A DNA stretch of 64,000 nucleotides from Enterobacter cloacae complex sp. ECNIH7 (GTDB taxonomy: Bacteria; Pseudomonadota; Gammaproteobacteria; Enterobacterales; Enterobacteriaceae). Every line of letters begins with the position of its first letter. Within the stretch, counting starts at the first letter, position 1. The notes beneath the pieces were generated by a model. It was given only the letters and a program-made list of their open reading frames with translations, was not told where the DNA came from and searched no databases. Below are positions 56,275-64,000 of this stretch, in pieces. The stretch covers positions 4,278,001 to 4,342,000 of the forward strand of contig NZ_CP017990.1 in assembly GCF_002208095.1 (NCBI RefSeq), read 5' to 3'. A program made the position numbers and the translations under genes.

Positions 56275-57288
56275 ATGAAAACCGCCACTGCGCCGTTACC
56301 ACCGCTGCGTTCGGTCAAGGTTCTGGACCAGTTGCGTGAGCGCATACGCTACTTGCATTACAGCTTACCAACCGAACAGGCTTATGTCCACTGGGTTCGT
56401 GCCTTCATCCGTTTCCACGGTGTGCGTCACCCGGCAACCTTGGGCAGCAGCGAAGTCGAGGCATTTCTGTCCTGGCTGGCGAACGAGCGCAAGGTTTCGG
56501 TCTCCACGCATCGTCAGGCATTGGCGGCCTTGCTGTTCTTCTACGGCAAGGTGCTGTGCACGGATCTGCCCTGGCTTCAGGAGATCGGAAGACCTCGGCC
56601 GTCGCGGCGCTTGCCGGTGGTGCTGACCCCGGATGAAGTGGTTCGCATCCTCGGTTTTCTGGAAGGCGAGCATCGTTTGTTCGCCCAGCTTCTGTATGGA
56701 ACGGGCATGCGGATCAGTGAGGGTTTGCAACTGCGGGTCAAGGATCTGGATTTCGATCACGGCACGATCATCGTGCGGGAGGGCAAGGGCTCCAAGGATC
56801 GGGCCTTGATGTTACCCGAGAGCTTGGCACCCAGCCTGCGCGAGCAGCTGTCGCGTGCACGGGCATGGTGGCTGAAGGACCAGGCCGAGGGCCGCAGCGG
56901 CGTTGCGCTTCCCGACGCCCTTGAGCGGAAGTATCCGCGCGCCGGGCATTCCTGGCCGTGGTTCTGGGTTTTTGCGCAGCACACGCATTCGACCGATCCA
57001 CGGAGCGGTGTCGTGCGTCGCCATCACATGTATGACCAGACCTTTCAGCGCGCCTTCAAACGTGCCGTAGAACAAGCAGGCATCACGAAGCCCGCCACAC
57101 CGCACACCCTCCGCCACTCGTTCGCGACGGCCTTGCTCCGCAGCGGTTACGACATTCGAACCGTGCAGGATCTGCTCGGCCATTCCGACGTCTCTACGAC
57201 GATGATTTACACGCATGTGCTGAAAGTTGGCGGTGCCGGAGTGCGCTCACCGCTTGATGCGCTGCCGCCCCTCACTAGTGAGAGGTAG
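56275..57288 (+). CDS. intI1: Class 1 integron integrase, copy 2
   Basis: A complete 337-residue tyrosine recombinase identical to the copy at 39798. It belongs to the integron carrying the blaCARB-2 array. Confidence 0.97.
   Translation: MKTATAPLPPLRSVKVLDQLRERIRYLHYSLPTEQAYVHWVRAFIRFHGVRHPATLGSSEVEAFLSWLANERKVSVSTHRQALAALLFFYGKVLCTDLPWLQEIGRPRPSRRLPVVLTPDEVVRILGFLEGEHRLFAQLLYGTGMRISEGLQLRVKDLDFDHGTIIVREGKGSKDRALMLPESLAPSLREQLSRARAWWLKDQAEGRSGVALPDALERKYPRAGHSWPWFWVFAQHTHSTDPRSGVVRRHHMYDQTFQRAFKRAVEQAGITKPATPHTLRHSFATALLRSGYDIRTVQDLLGHSDVSTTMIYTHVLKVGGAGVRSPLDALPPLTSER
56362..56390 (-). promoter_or_regulatory. Cassette promoter Pc, copy 2 (weak type with extended -10)
   Basis: TGGACA-N17-TAAGCT on the minus strand with TGG before the -10, the same variant as copy 1. 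It drives blaCARB-2, aadA2, cmlA and catB leftward, although the intron and attC hairpins intervene. Confidence 0.88.
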
Positions 57289-57465
57289 GGCAGCGCAAGT
57301 CAATCCTGGCGGATTCACTACCCCTGCGCGAAGGCCATCGGTGCCGCATCGAACGGCCGGTTGCGGAAAGTCCTCCCTGCGTCCGCTGATGGCCGGCAGC
57401 AGCCCGTCGTTGCCTGATGGATCCAACCCCTCCGCTGCTATAGTGCAGTCGGCTTCTGACGTTCA

Positions 57466-57490
57466 GTGCAGCCGTCTTCTGAAAACGACA
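57466..57490. repeat. Integron terminal inverted repeat IRi, copy 2
   Basis: The same 25-bp repeat as at 40989, ending GAAAACGACA. It abuts the res region of the Tn21-subgroup transposon. Confidence 0.93.
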
Positions 57491-57593
57491 CCATGTGCAA
57501 ACGATGTCAGAATAGAGTTAAATTTCCTATTGATTGACATATTCCGTCAAAGGTAATAGATTTCATCCTGACACTTTTGCCTTTGGAGGCATC
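57491..57593. promoter_or_regulatory. res/promoter region of the Tn21-subgroup transposon
   Basis: The 103 bp between IRi and tnpR contain dyads typical of a res site (GTCAGAATAGAG, TTGACATATTCCGTCAAAGG, CATCCTGACAC). The integron end lies at its outer edge, matching the known preference of Tn402-type integrons for res sites. Subsite I may be cut. Confidence 0.6.
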
Positions 57594-58151
57594 TTGCAAG
57601 GTCAACGCATCGGCTATGTCCGCGTCAGCAGCTTCGACCAGAACCCGGAACGGCAATTGGAGGGTGTTCAGGTGGCGCGGGTGTTCACCGACAAGGCTTC
57701 TGGCAAGGACACCCAGCGTCCCGAGCTGGAAAGGCTGCTGGCCTTCGTCCGCGAGGGCGACACCGTGGTGGTGCATAGCATGGACAGGCTGGCACGCAAC
57801 CTTGATGACCTGCGCCGCATCGTCCAAGGGCTGACACAACGGGGCGTGCGCATGGAGTTCGTCAAAGAAGGGCTGAAGTTCACCGGCGAGGACTCACCGA
57901 TGGCCAATCTGATGCTGTCGGTCATGGGAGCCTTCGCTGAGTTCGAGCGCGCCCTGATCCGCGAACGTCAGCGCGAGGGAATCGTGCTGGCCAAGCAGCG
58001 CGGTGCCTACCGGGGACGAAAGAAATCGCTGAACAGCGAACAAATTGCCGAGTTGAAACGGCGAGTTGCGGCAGGCGACCAAAAAACCTTGGTGGCCCGT
58101 GACTTCGGCATCAGCCGCGAAACCTTGTACCAGTACCTGCGGGAAGACTGA
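57594..58151 (+). CDS. tnpR: Serine resolvase TnpR, Tn21 subgroup
   Basis: Resolves transposition cointegrates at res. About 185 residues from a TTG start ([21 protein letters not shown]), supported by GGAGGC 7 nt upstream and by family N-terminus comparison. An upstream ATG would add 20 unrelated residues. Motifs are [18 protein letters not shown] and [20 protein letters not shown], with a C-terminal HTH ([13 protein letters not shown]). It is followed by tnpA after 2 nt. Confidence 0.93.
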   Translation: MQGQRIGYVRVSSFDQNPERQLEGVQVARVFTDKASGKDTQRPELERLLAFVREGDTVVVHSMDRLARNLDDLRRIVQGLTQRGVRMEFVKEGLKFTGEDSPMANLMLSVMGAFAEFERALIRERQREGIVLAKQRGAYRGRKKSLNSEQIAELKRRVAAGDQKTLVARDFGISRETLYQYLRED

Positions 58152-58153
58152 CC

Positions 58154-61126
58154 ATGCCACGCCGCTCAATCCTGTCCGCCACCGAGCGCGAAAGCCTGCT
58201 GGCACTGCCAGATGCCAAAGACGAACTGATACGGCACTACACGTTCAACGAAACCGACCTGTCGGTGATCCGTCAGCGTCGCGGCGCCGCGAATCGATTG
58301 GGCTTCGCTGTGCAGCTTTGCTACTTGCGATTCCCTGGCACCTTTTTGGGCGTCGATGAGCCTCCGTTTCCGCCCCTGTTGCGCATGGTGGCCGCGCAAC
58401 TCAAGATGCCAGTGGAAAGTTGGAGCGAGTACGGCCAGCGCGAACAGACACGGCGGGAGCACTTGGTCGAGCTGCAAACGGTTTTTGGGTTCAAGCCCTT
58501 CACCATGAGCCACTATCGGCAAGCCGTGCATACATTGACCGAGCTGGCCTTGCAGACCGACAAAGGCATCGTGCTGGCGAGCGCACTTGTCGAGAATCTG
58601 CGGCGGCAGAGCATTATCCTGCCCGCCATGAATGCCATCGAGCGCGCAAGCGCCGAGGCCATCACCCGTGCCAACCGACGCATTTACGCGGCGCTGACCG
58701 ATTCTTTGTTATCACCCCACCGTCAGCGCCTGGACGAACTTCTCAAGCGCAAGGACGGCAGTAAAGTGACGTGGCTGGCATGGCTGCGCCAGTCGCCTGC
58801 CAAACCGAACTCTCGCCACATGCTCGAACATATTGAGCGCCTGAAATCCTGGCAAGCACTTGATCTGCCCGCAGGCATCGAGCGGCAGGTTCACCAGAAC
58901 CGCCTGCTCAAAATCGCTCGTGAAGGTGGCCAGATGACGCCTGCTGATCTGGCAAAGTTCGAGGTGCAACGACGCTATGCCACGCTGGTAGCGCTGGCCA
59001 TCGAAGGCATGGCCACCGTCACCGATGAAATCATCGACCTTCACGATCGCATCATCGGCAAGCTGTTCAACGCGGCCAAGAACAAGCATCAGCAGCAGTT
59101 CCAGGCTTCCGGCAAGGCGATCAACGACAAGGTGCGGATGTATGGGCGCATCGGTCAAGCGTTGATTGAGGCCAAGCAAAGCGGCAGCGATCCGTTCGCC
59201 GCCATCGAGGCCGTTATGCCCTGGGACACCTTCGCCGCCAGCGTCACCGAAGCGCAAACATTGGCGCGGCCTGCCGACTTTGATTTCCTGCACCACATCG
59301 GTGAAAGCTATGCCACGCTACGCCGCTACGCGCCGCAGTTCCTGGGCGTGCTCAAATTGCGGGCTGCGCCCGCCGCCAAGGGTGTGCTCGATGCCATCGA
59401 CATGCTGCGCGGCATGAACAGCGACAGCGCGCGCAAGGTGCCCGCCGATGCGCCAACCGCATTCATCAAGCCGCGCTGGGCAAAGCTGGTTCTGACCGAC
59501 GACGGCATCGACCGGCGTTACTACGAGTTATGCGCCCTGTCGGAGCTGAAGAACGCGCTGCGCTCCGGTGATGTCTGGGTGCAGGGTTCTCGCCAGTTCA
59601 AGGACTTCGACGAATACCTGGTGCCGGTCGAGAAGTTCGCCACTTTGAAGCTGGCCAGCGAATTGCCGCTGGCAGTGGCCACCGACTGCGACCAATACCT
59701 GCATGACCGGTTGGAATTGTTGGAGGCGCAACTCGCCACAGTCAACCGCATGGCTGCGGCCAACGACTTACCGGATGCCATCATCACCACCGCGTCAGGC
59801 CTGAAGATCACGCCGCTGGACGCGGCAGTACCAGACGCCGCGCAAGCCATGATCGACCAGACAGCTATGCTGCTGCCGCACCTCAAAATCACCGAGTTGC
59901 TGATGGAGGTCGATGAATGGACGGGCTTCACCCGCCACTTCACACACCTGAAGACCAGCGACACGGCCAAGGACAAAACCTTGCTGTTGACGACGATCCT
60001 GGCCGACGCGATCAACCTGGGTCTGACCAAAATGGCCGAGTCCTGCCCTGGCACCACCTACGCCAAGCTGTCTTGGCTGCAAGCCTGGCACATCCGCGAT
60101 GAAACCTATTCGACGGCGCTGGCCGAGCTGGTGAATGCGCAGTTTCGGCAACCCTTCGCCGGCAACTGGGGTGACGGCACCACGTCATCGTCGGACGGCC
60201 AGAACTTCAGAACCGGCAGCAAAGCAGAAAGCACTGGTCATATCAACCCGAAGTATGGAAGCAGTCCAGGACGGACTTTCTACACCCATATCTCCGACCA
60301 GTACGCGCCCTTCAGTGCCAAGGTGGTCAACGTGGGCATTCGTGATTCAACTTACGTGCTTGATGGCCTGCTGTACCACGAGTCGGACTTGCGCATCGAG
60401 GAACACTACACCGACACGGCAGGCTTCACCGATCACGTGTTTGGCTTGATGCATTTGCTGGGATTTCGCTTCGCGCCGCGTATCCGTGACTTGGGCGAAA
60501 CCAAGCTATTCATCCCCAAGGGCGATGCCGCCTATGACGCGCTCAAGCCGATGATTAGCAGCGACAGGCTGAACATCAAGCAAATACGCGCCCATTGGGA
60601 TGAAATTCTGCGGCTGGCCACCTCCATCAAGCAAGGCACGGTAACGGCTTCGCTGATGCTGCGCAAACTCGGCAGCTACCCGCGCCAGAACGGCTTGGCC
60701 GTGGCGTTGCGCGAGCTGGGGCGCATCGAGCGCACGCTGTTCATTTTGGATTGGCTGCAAAGCGTGGAGCTGCGCCGCCGCGTCCATGCGGGGCTGAATA
60801 AGGGCGAGGCGCGCAACGCGCTGGCCAGGGCGGTCTTCTTCTACCGATTGGGTGAAATCCGCGACCGCAGTTTTGAGCAGCAGCGCTACCGGGCCAGCGG
60901 CCTCAATCTGGTGACGGCGGCCATCGTGTTGTGGAACACGGTATATCTGGAGCGTGCCACCAGTGCTTTGCGTGGCAACGGCACGGCGCTGGACGACACA
61001 TTGTTGCAATATCTGTCGCCGCTGGGGTGGGAGCACATCAACCTGACCGGCGATTACCTATGGCGCAGCAGCGCCAAGGTCGGTGCGGGGAAGTTTAGGC
61101 CATTGCGACCGCTGCCACCGGCTTAG
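58154..61126 (+). CDS. tnpA: Tn3-family transposase TnpA, Tn21 subgroup
   Basis: A 990-residue DDE transposase ([30 protein letters not shown]) with the C-terminal catalytic part ([75 protein letters not shown]). It looks intact. The stop codon lies within the terminal inverted repeat, as usual in this subgroup. The element is Tn1721- or Tn1696-like; the exact name is not fixed. Confidence 0.95.
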   Translation: MPRRSILSATERESLLALPDAKDELIRHYTFNETDLSVIRQRRGAANRLGFAVQLCYLRFPGTFLGVDEPPFPPLLRMVAAQLKMPVESWSEYGQREQTRREHLVELQTVFGFKPFTMSHYRQAVHTLTELALQTDKGIVLASALVENLRRQSIILPAMNAIERASAEAITRANRRIYAALTDSLLSPHRQRLDELLKRKDGSKVTWLAWLRQSPAKPNSRHMLEHIERLKSWQALDLPAGIERQVHQNRLLKIAREGGQMTPADLAKFEVQRRYATLVALAIEGMATVTDEIIDLHDRIIGKLFNAAKNKHQQQFQASGKAINDKVRMYGRIGQALIEAKQSGSDPFAAIEAVMPWDTFAASVTEAQTLARPADFDFLHHIGESYATLRRYAPQFLGVLKLRAAPAAKGVLDAIDMLRGMNSDSARKVPADAPTAFIKPRWAKLVLTDDGIDRRYYELCALSELKNALRSGDVWVQGSRQFKDFDEYLVPVEKFATLKLASELPLAVATDCDQYLHDRLELLEAQLATVNRMAAANDLPDAIITTASGLKITPLDAAVPDAAQAMIDQTAMLLPHLKITELLMEVDEWTGFTRHFTHLKTSDTAKDKTLLLTTILADAINLGLTKMAESCPGTTYAKLSWLQAWHIRDETYSTALAELVNAQFRQPFAGNWGDGTTSSSDGQNFRTGSKAESTGHINPKYGSSPGRTFYTHISDQYAPFSAKVVNVGIRDSTYVLDGLLYHESDLRIEEHYTDTAGFTDHVFGLMHLLGFRFAPRIRDLGETKLFIPKGDAAYDALKPMISSDRLNIKQIRAHWDEILRLATSIKQGTVTASLMLRKLGSYPRQNGLAVALRELGRIERTLFILDWLQSVELRRRVHAGLNKGEARNALARAVFFYRLGEIRDRSFEQQRYRASGLNLVTAAIVLWNTVYLERATSALRGNGTALDDTLLQYLSPLGWEHINLTGDYLWRSSAKVGAGKFRPLRPLPPA

Positions 61127-61158
61127 CGTGCTTTATTTTCCGTTTTCTGAGACGACCC
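61121..61158. repeat. 38-bp terminal inverted repeat of the Tn21-subgroup transposon
   Basis: It starts CTTAGCGTGC inside the tnpA end and finishes GAGACGACCCC against rhs DNA; its complement begins GGGGTCGTCTCAG, as in Tn21 relatives. No matching left repeat is visible in the window. The 5 bp outside are AGATT. Confidence 0.93.
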
Positions 61159-64000
61159 CAGATTGTCGTCTATGGCTGAAATCAACGAGTCTGGCGTGTA
61201 CCGATAGACCAGCGAATGCACTCTAGTAGCGTCGATGCCGGTGACTCGGTAATTGAGATCCAAAGAGCGACTTTCTGAAATGCCGTTCCATCTGACCATA
61301 CTGGTGACGGGGCCAAAGGGCGCTCGCTCGATCTGGCTTGCCAGGCTTGTTGTGGTGCCTGCTTGTGTCGTTGCCACCTCGATGACGTCACCGGCTAAAT
61401 CACGGGTGTAGGAAACCTCACGACCACTGGGATACGTGATCTTCGTGATGAGGCCTGCACCATCGTATTGGTACTGGGTAGTAAGGCTCTGCCCGTGGGT
61501 TTCCCAGGTCTCGTAAGCCAACCATCCTTCGGGTGTATAGCCATATCTCCGGACACCGTTGCCATCATCGACTGAGGTCAAGCGGCCCATGCCGTATGGT
61601 GAGGTTGCTTCGTCGTACCCGTACAGAATTGGCGATTCGCCAGCGACACCGCTGGATGCCTCGATGATCCGGTTCAGCGCGTCGTAGCTGTAGCTTGTGG
61701 TTTGTCCCTTGGCCGTCTTGCGCGTTGCCACGTTACCGGCTTCGTCATAGGTAATGTCGGTGGTGCCGGTGTCCGGGCTCCGGACCTGAGTCACTTCGCC
61801 AAAGCCGTTGTAGCTGTAGTAGGTCAGGCGCGAACGAGGGTCGGAGACACGGTAAACATCGCCGGTATCCTTGTAGAGCACCTGCGTGACCTTCCCGAGT
61901 GGATCGGTCGTTTGTGTCCGGTGATGGAAGCCGTCGTACTTGTAGGAGTGTGTGTTACCAGAGGGACTGGTCTCCTGTATCAGGTTTGCCACCACATCGT
62001 AGGAAAACGATGACTGATTGCTATAGGCGTCGGAGACACTGGAGAGCCAGCCGATTTCGTTGAAGATCCGGCGCTCTATCCAACGGGTCTGGCCCAGCGC
62101 ATCGAGCAGTCGCTCTTCTACTGGGTTCCCGAGGTCATTGAGCTCAAGCTCGCGCCGGTTGCCCTGTGCATCTGTTTCCGCCACCAGCCGATGTGCAGCG
62201 TCGTACTCATAGCTGACGGTTGCACCATTTGGCTTAGTCAGCGAGCTCAGGAGGCCCACAGCATCATAGTTGTAGGCCGTGGTTCCTTCTGGTCCAGTGG
62301 AGCTGACAAGTCTTCCTCTGGCGTCATAGGTGAGGGTTTGGGTTACACCGTTGACGCCCTGAATGGTCCCGGCGCGACCGTTCGCGTCGTAGTCACCAAA
62401 CTGCATCACCTGCCCCAGCGCGTTTGTTGTCCGGATCAGGTTGCCCTGGTCATCGTAGTCAAATGTCGTAACATCGCTGACGTCGGTGCGCGGACCATCA
62501 ACCGAGGCCAACAGGCTCGGCTTTCCTGTACCAACAGGGGCATAGGTGTAGGTCCATGTCCGGGAAGCGCCCGAGCTGCGATCTGTGACCTTGCGGCTTA
62601 TCACCCGGAGATGAGTGTCGTAGGTAAGCTCAGTGATCCTGGTTGGTTCCGTGATTTTTGCAGGGAGCGACTTGGAAGGAAGCCAGTCGGTCGTAACCTT
62701 GCCCCCATCCTGGTCTATCTGGGTGGTTTCCAATCCCCGGTCGTTATGGGTGAACGTGCGCTTCTGTCCAGCACGATCTGTAATGCTGGAGACGAGGCCT
62801 TTGCTGTCGTAGACGTAGGTTTCCTTGCCTCCCACAAAGCCGGTACACGGCGCACCCTCAACAACATCAGGCTTGAGCATCCCGTTGTGACGGCTGTAGG
62901 TATATCGCTGAACGTGGCCGAGGGCGTTGGTGACAGAGACGCTTCCGTCAGCGTTGTAGCTTACCTGAGTCTTCTCTGCGCCCCCGGCGTGTTCACTTAG
63001 AACTGCCATCCCCTGAGCATCATATCCCCATGTGGCGAAACGGTTGCCGTTCTCGTCCACCAGCCCAGAGAGCAAACCCGGTGCATTCGGGTCATCGTAG
63101 AGATAGCTGCGGCTCGTATTGTCCTGGTAGATCACTTCCGCCAGCTTGCCAGCGCTGTTGTACTGGTACTGAATACTGCCACCAGCAGGATCGGTGACAC
63201 TGACCATGCGGCCATCTTGATGCTGGAACTGGATGTTGCGGCCAAAGCCGTCAGTGATCGAGGATAGCTCTCCGTTCAGATAGCTCAGGGTGATGTGATT
63301 GCCGTTGGGCTTCTCGATGCCGGTCAGTCGTCCGGTTTCATCATAGGCCTCGACTACCCCGTCAGATTGAGTGTAACGCCAGCCGGTAGCATCCTTCGTC
63401 AAGGTATCATCGGTTTTCCATGTTGGCACCCAGACAGAGGACGAGTTGTAGAACGCGAGTTGTTGCCCTTCTGGCCGGTGCAGGACAACCATGTTCTCAC
63501 CGTACTTCGAGGCGTTGACCTCGACGCTCCGCGAGTAGGTATGCCGCCAGCCGCCGAGCTCTTCATCAGGAAGGTGGCTATTGTAGTATCTGGTGAATGT
63601 GAAAGGGTCGGAGCCTCCGCTTTGATAATCCAGTTCAGCCTGGAACTTGTTGCCGGTGCCAAGATGGATAGGGTTCCCTACACACATGGTCGTTGTTGGT
63701 AAGCCGAGATCCCTGTCCAGGAACGGTGTTTTATCCATCTCACCCGGCAGAACATAGGTTGAGCGCCAGTAGACCGTAGCTGGGTCGCCAGTGCAGGTAG
63801 TGGGGTCATAATCGCCAGTAGCACCTAGATACTTAAAACAGATCCTGGAGACATAACGGCCATCACCATAACTGGCAACCGGATAAAGCGCATCCCCAAC
63901 TGGCGTTCCCTTCCCTTGCTCCTCACCAGAGCGATAATTCTTCATGAAGGAATGCGCGTCTATGATGGTGTTGAAGCGCATTTTGTCTACTTCGGTGCTC
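61123..64000 (-). pseudogene. Large Rhs/YD-repeat protein gene, interrupted by transposon
   Basis: The frame is open from the window edge, so the true start may lie beyond 64000 (an ATG at 63979-63981 is internal to an open frame). At least 958 residues are visible. They include a CVGNPIHLGTGNKFQAELDY-type Rhs start segment (DUF6531-like) and more than 20 YD repeats (YDAxGRLxx, TYDEAGNVATRKT). At 61158 the transposon end cuts the gene. The last residues [10 protein letters not shown] come from the 38-bp repeat, and its stop overlaps the tnpA stop on the other strand. The toxin-bearing C-terminus is missing here. Confidence 0.88.

Noticed and set aside
55203..56345. 380-residue CARB fusion with the same N-terminal extension
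   Set aside because: The signal peptide would be buried; the real start at 56069 gives the normal 288 residues.

Overview
The window joins an enterobacterial chromosome to a large multidrug-resistance insertion. Positions 1-24497 look like an Enterobacter cloacae-complex or closely related chromosome. The GC content is high, and the gene order gsp, yghU, gpr, yqhA, exbD/exbB, metC, yghB follows the gsp-to-yghB block of E. coli. A pgaABCD poly-N-acetylglucosamine operon and a five-gene peptide-type ABC transporter sit beside it. Genus is inferred from protein similarity and synteny only.

Chromosomal part: pgaABCD (1-5921, pgaA 5'-truncated by the window edge) makes and exports a biofilm polysaccharide. 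A structured intergenic stretch precedes gsp. The Opp/Dpp-type transporter (8369-13775) carries a 23-bp tandem duplication at its last gene junction. Then come yghU, a glycine-zipper protein, a toxin-antitoxin remnant (broken toxin, intact antitoxin), an MCP chemoreceptor with a near-perfect sigma-28 promoter, gpr and yqhA. Three unrecognised genes lie where E. coli has yghA. exbB-exbD and metC follow, with a MetJ operator. yghB is cut after about 68 codons at 24497.

Insertion, left part (24498-36073): an incomplete Tn3-family transposon with a ParE/Phd-type toxin-antitoxin pair, a candidate res site, a resolvase, a DksA/TraR-type zinc-finger gene and a truncated usp gene. Two IS26 copies in the same orientation follow, flanking msr(E)-mph(E). 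The second IS26 is split by an IS256-family element with an 8-bp target duplication.

Insertion, integron part (36074-57490), read leftward on the minus strand from the right: intI1, blaCARB-2, aadA2 (its attC holds a group IIC intron), cmlA, catB, qacEdelta1-sul1, ISCR1, qnrA1, cut qacEdelta1-sul1, ISCR1, ligase/BRCT fragment, dfrA19, cut secreted-protein gene; then a second class 1 integron with intI1, aadB, catB3-like, qacEdelta1-sul1 and IS6100. A 3217-bp segment (ISCR1-sul1-cut qacEdelta1) is repeated directly at an offset of 3974 bp on both sides of qnrA1. The two 5'-conserved segments are identical and 16,477 bp apart.

Right end (57491-64000): tnpR and tnpA of a Tn21-subgroup transposon end in a 38-bp inverted repeat that interrupts a large rhs gene running off the window. 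The rhs flank does not fit the yghB locus, so the right flank is probably plasmid or other mobile backbone. Predicted resistances: macrolides, sulfonamides, trimethoprim, chloramphenicol (three genes), gentamicin/kanamycin/tobramycin, streptomycin/spectinomycin, penicillins, low-level quinolones and residual quaternary-ammonium efflux. No wholly new defence or biosynthetic system was identified. The least explained items are the three-gene cluster at 20046-21508, the leader of msr(E), and the element-flank mismatch.
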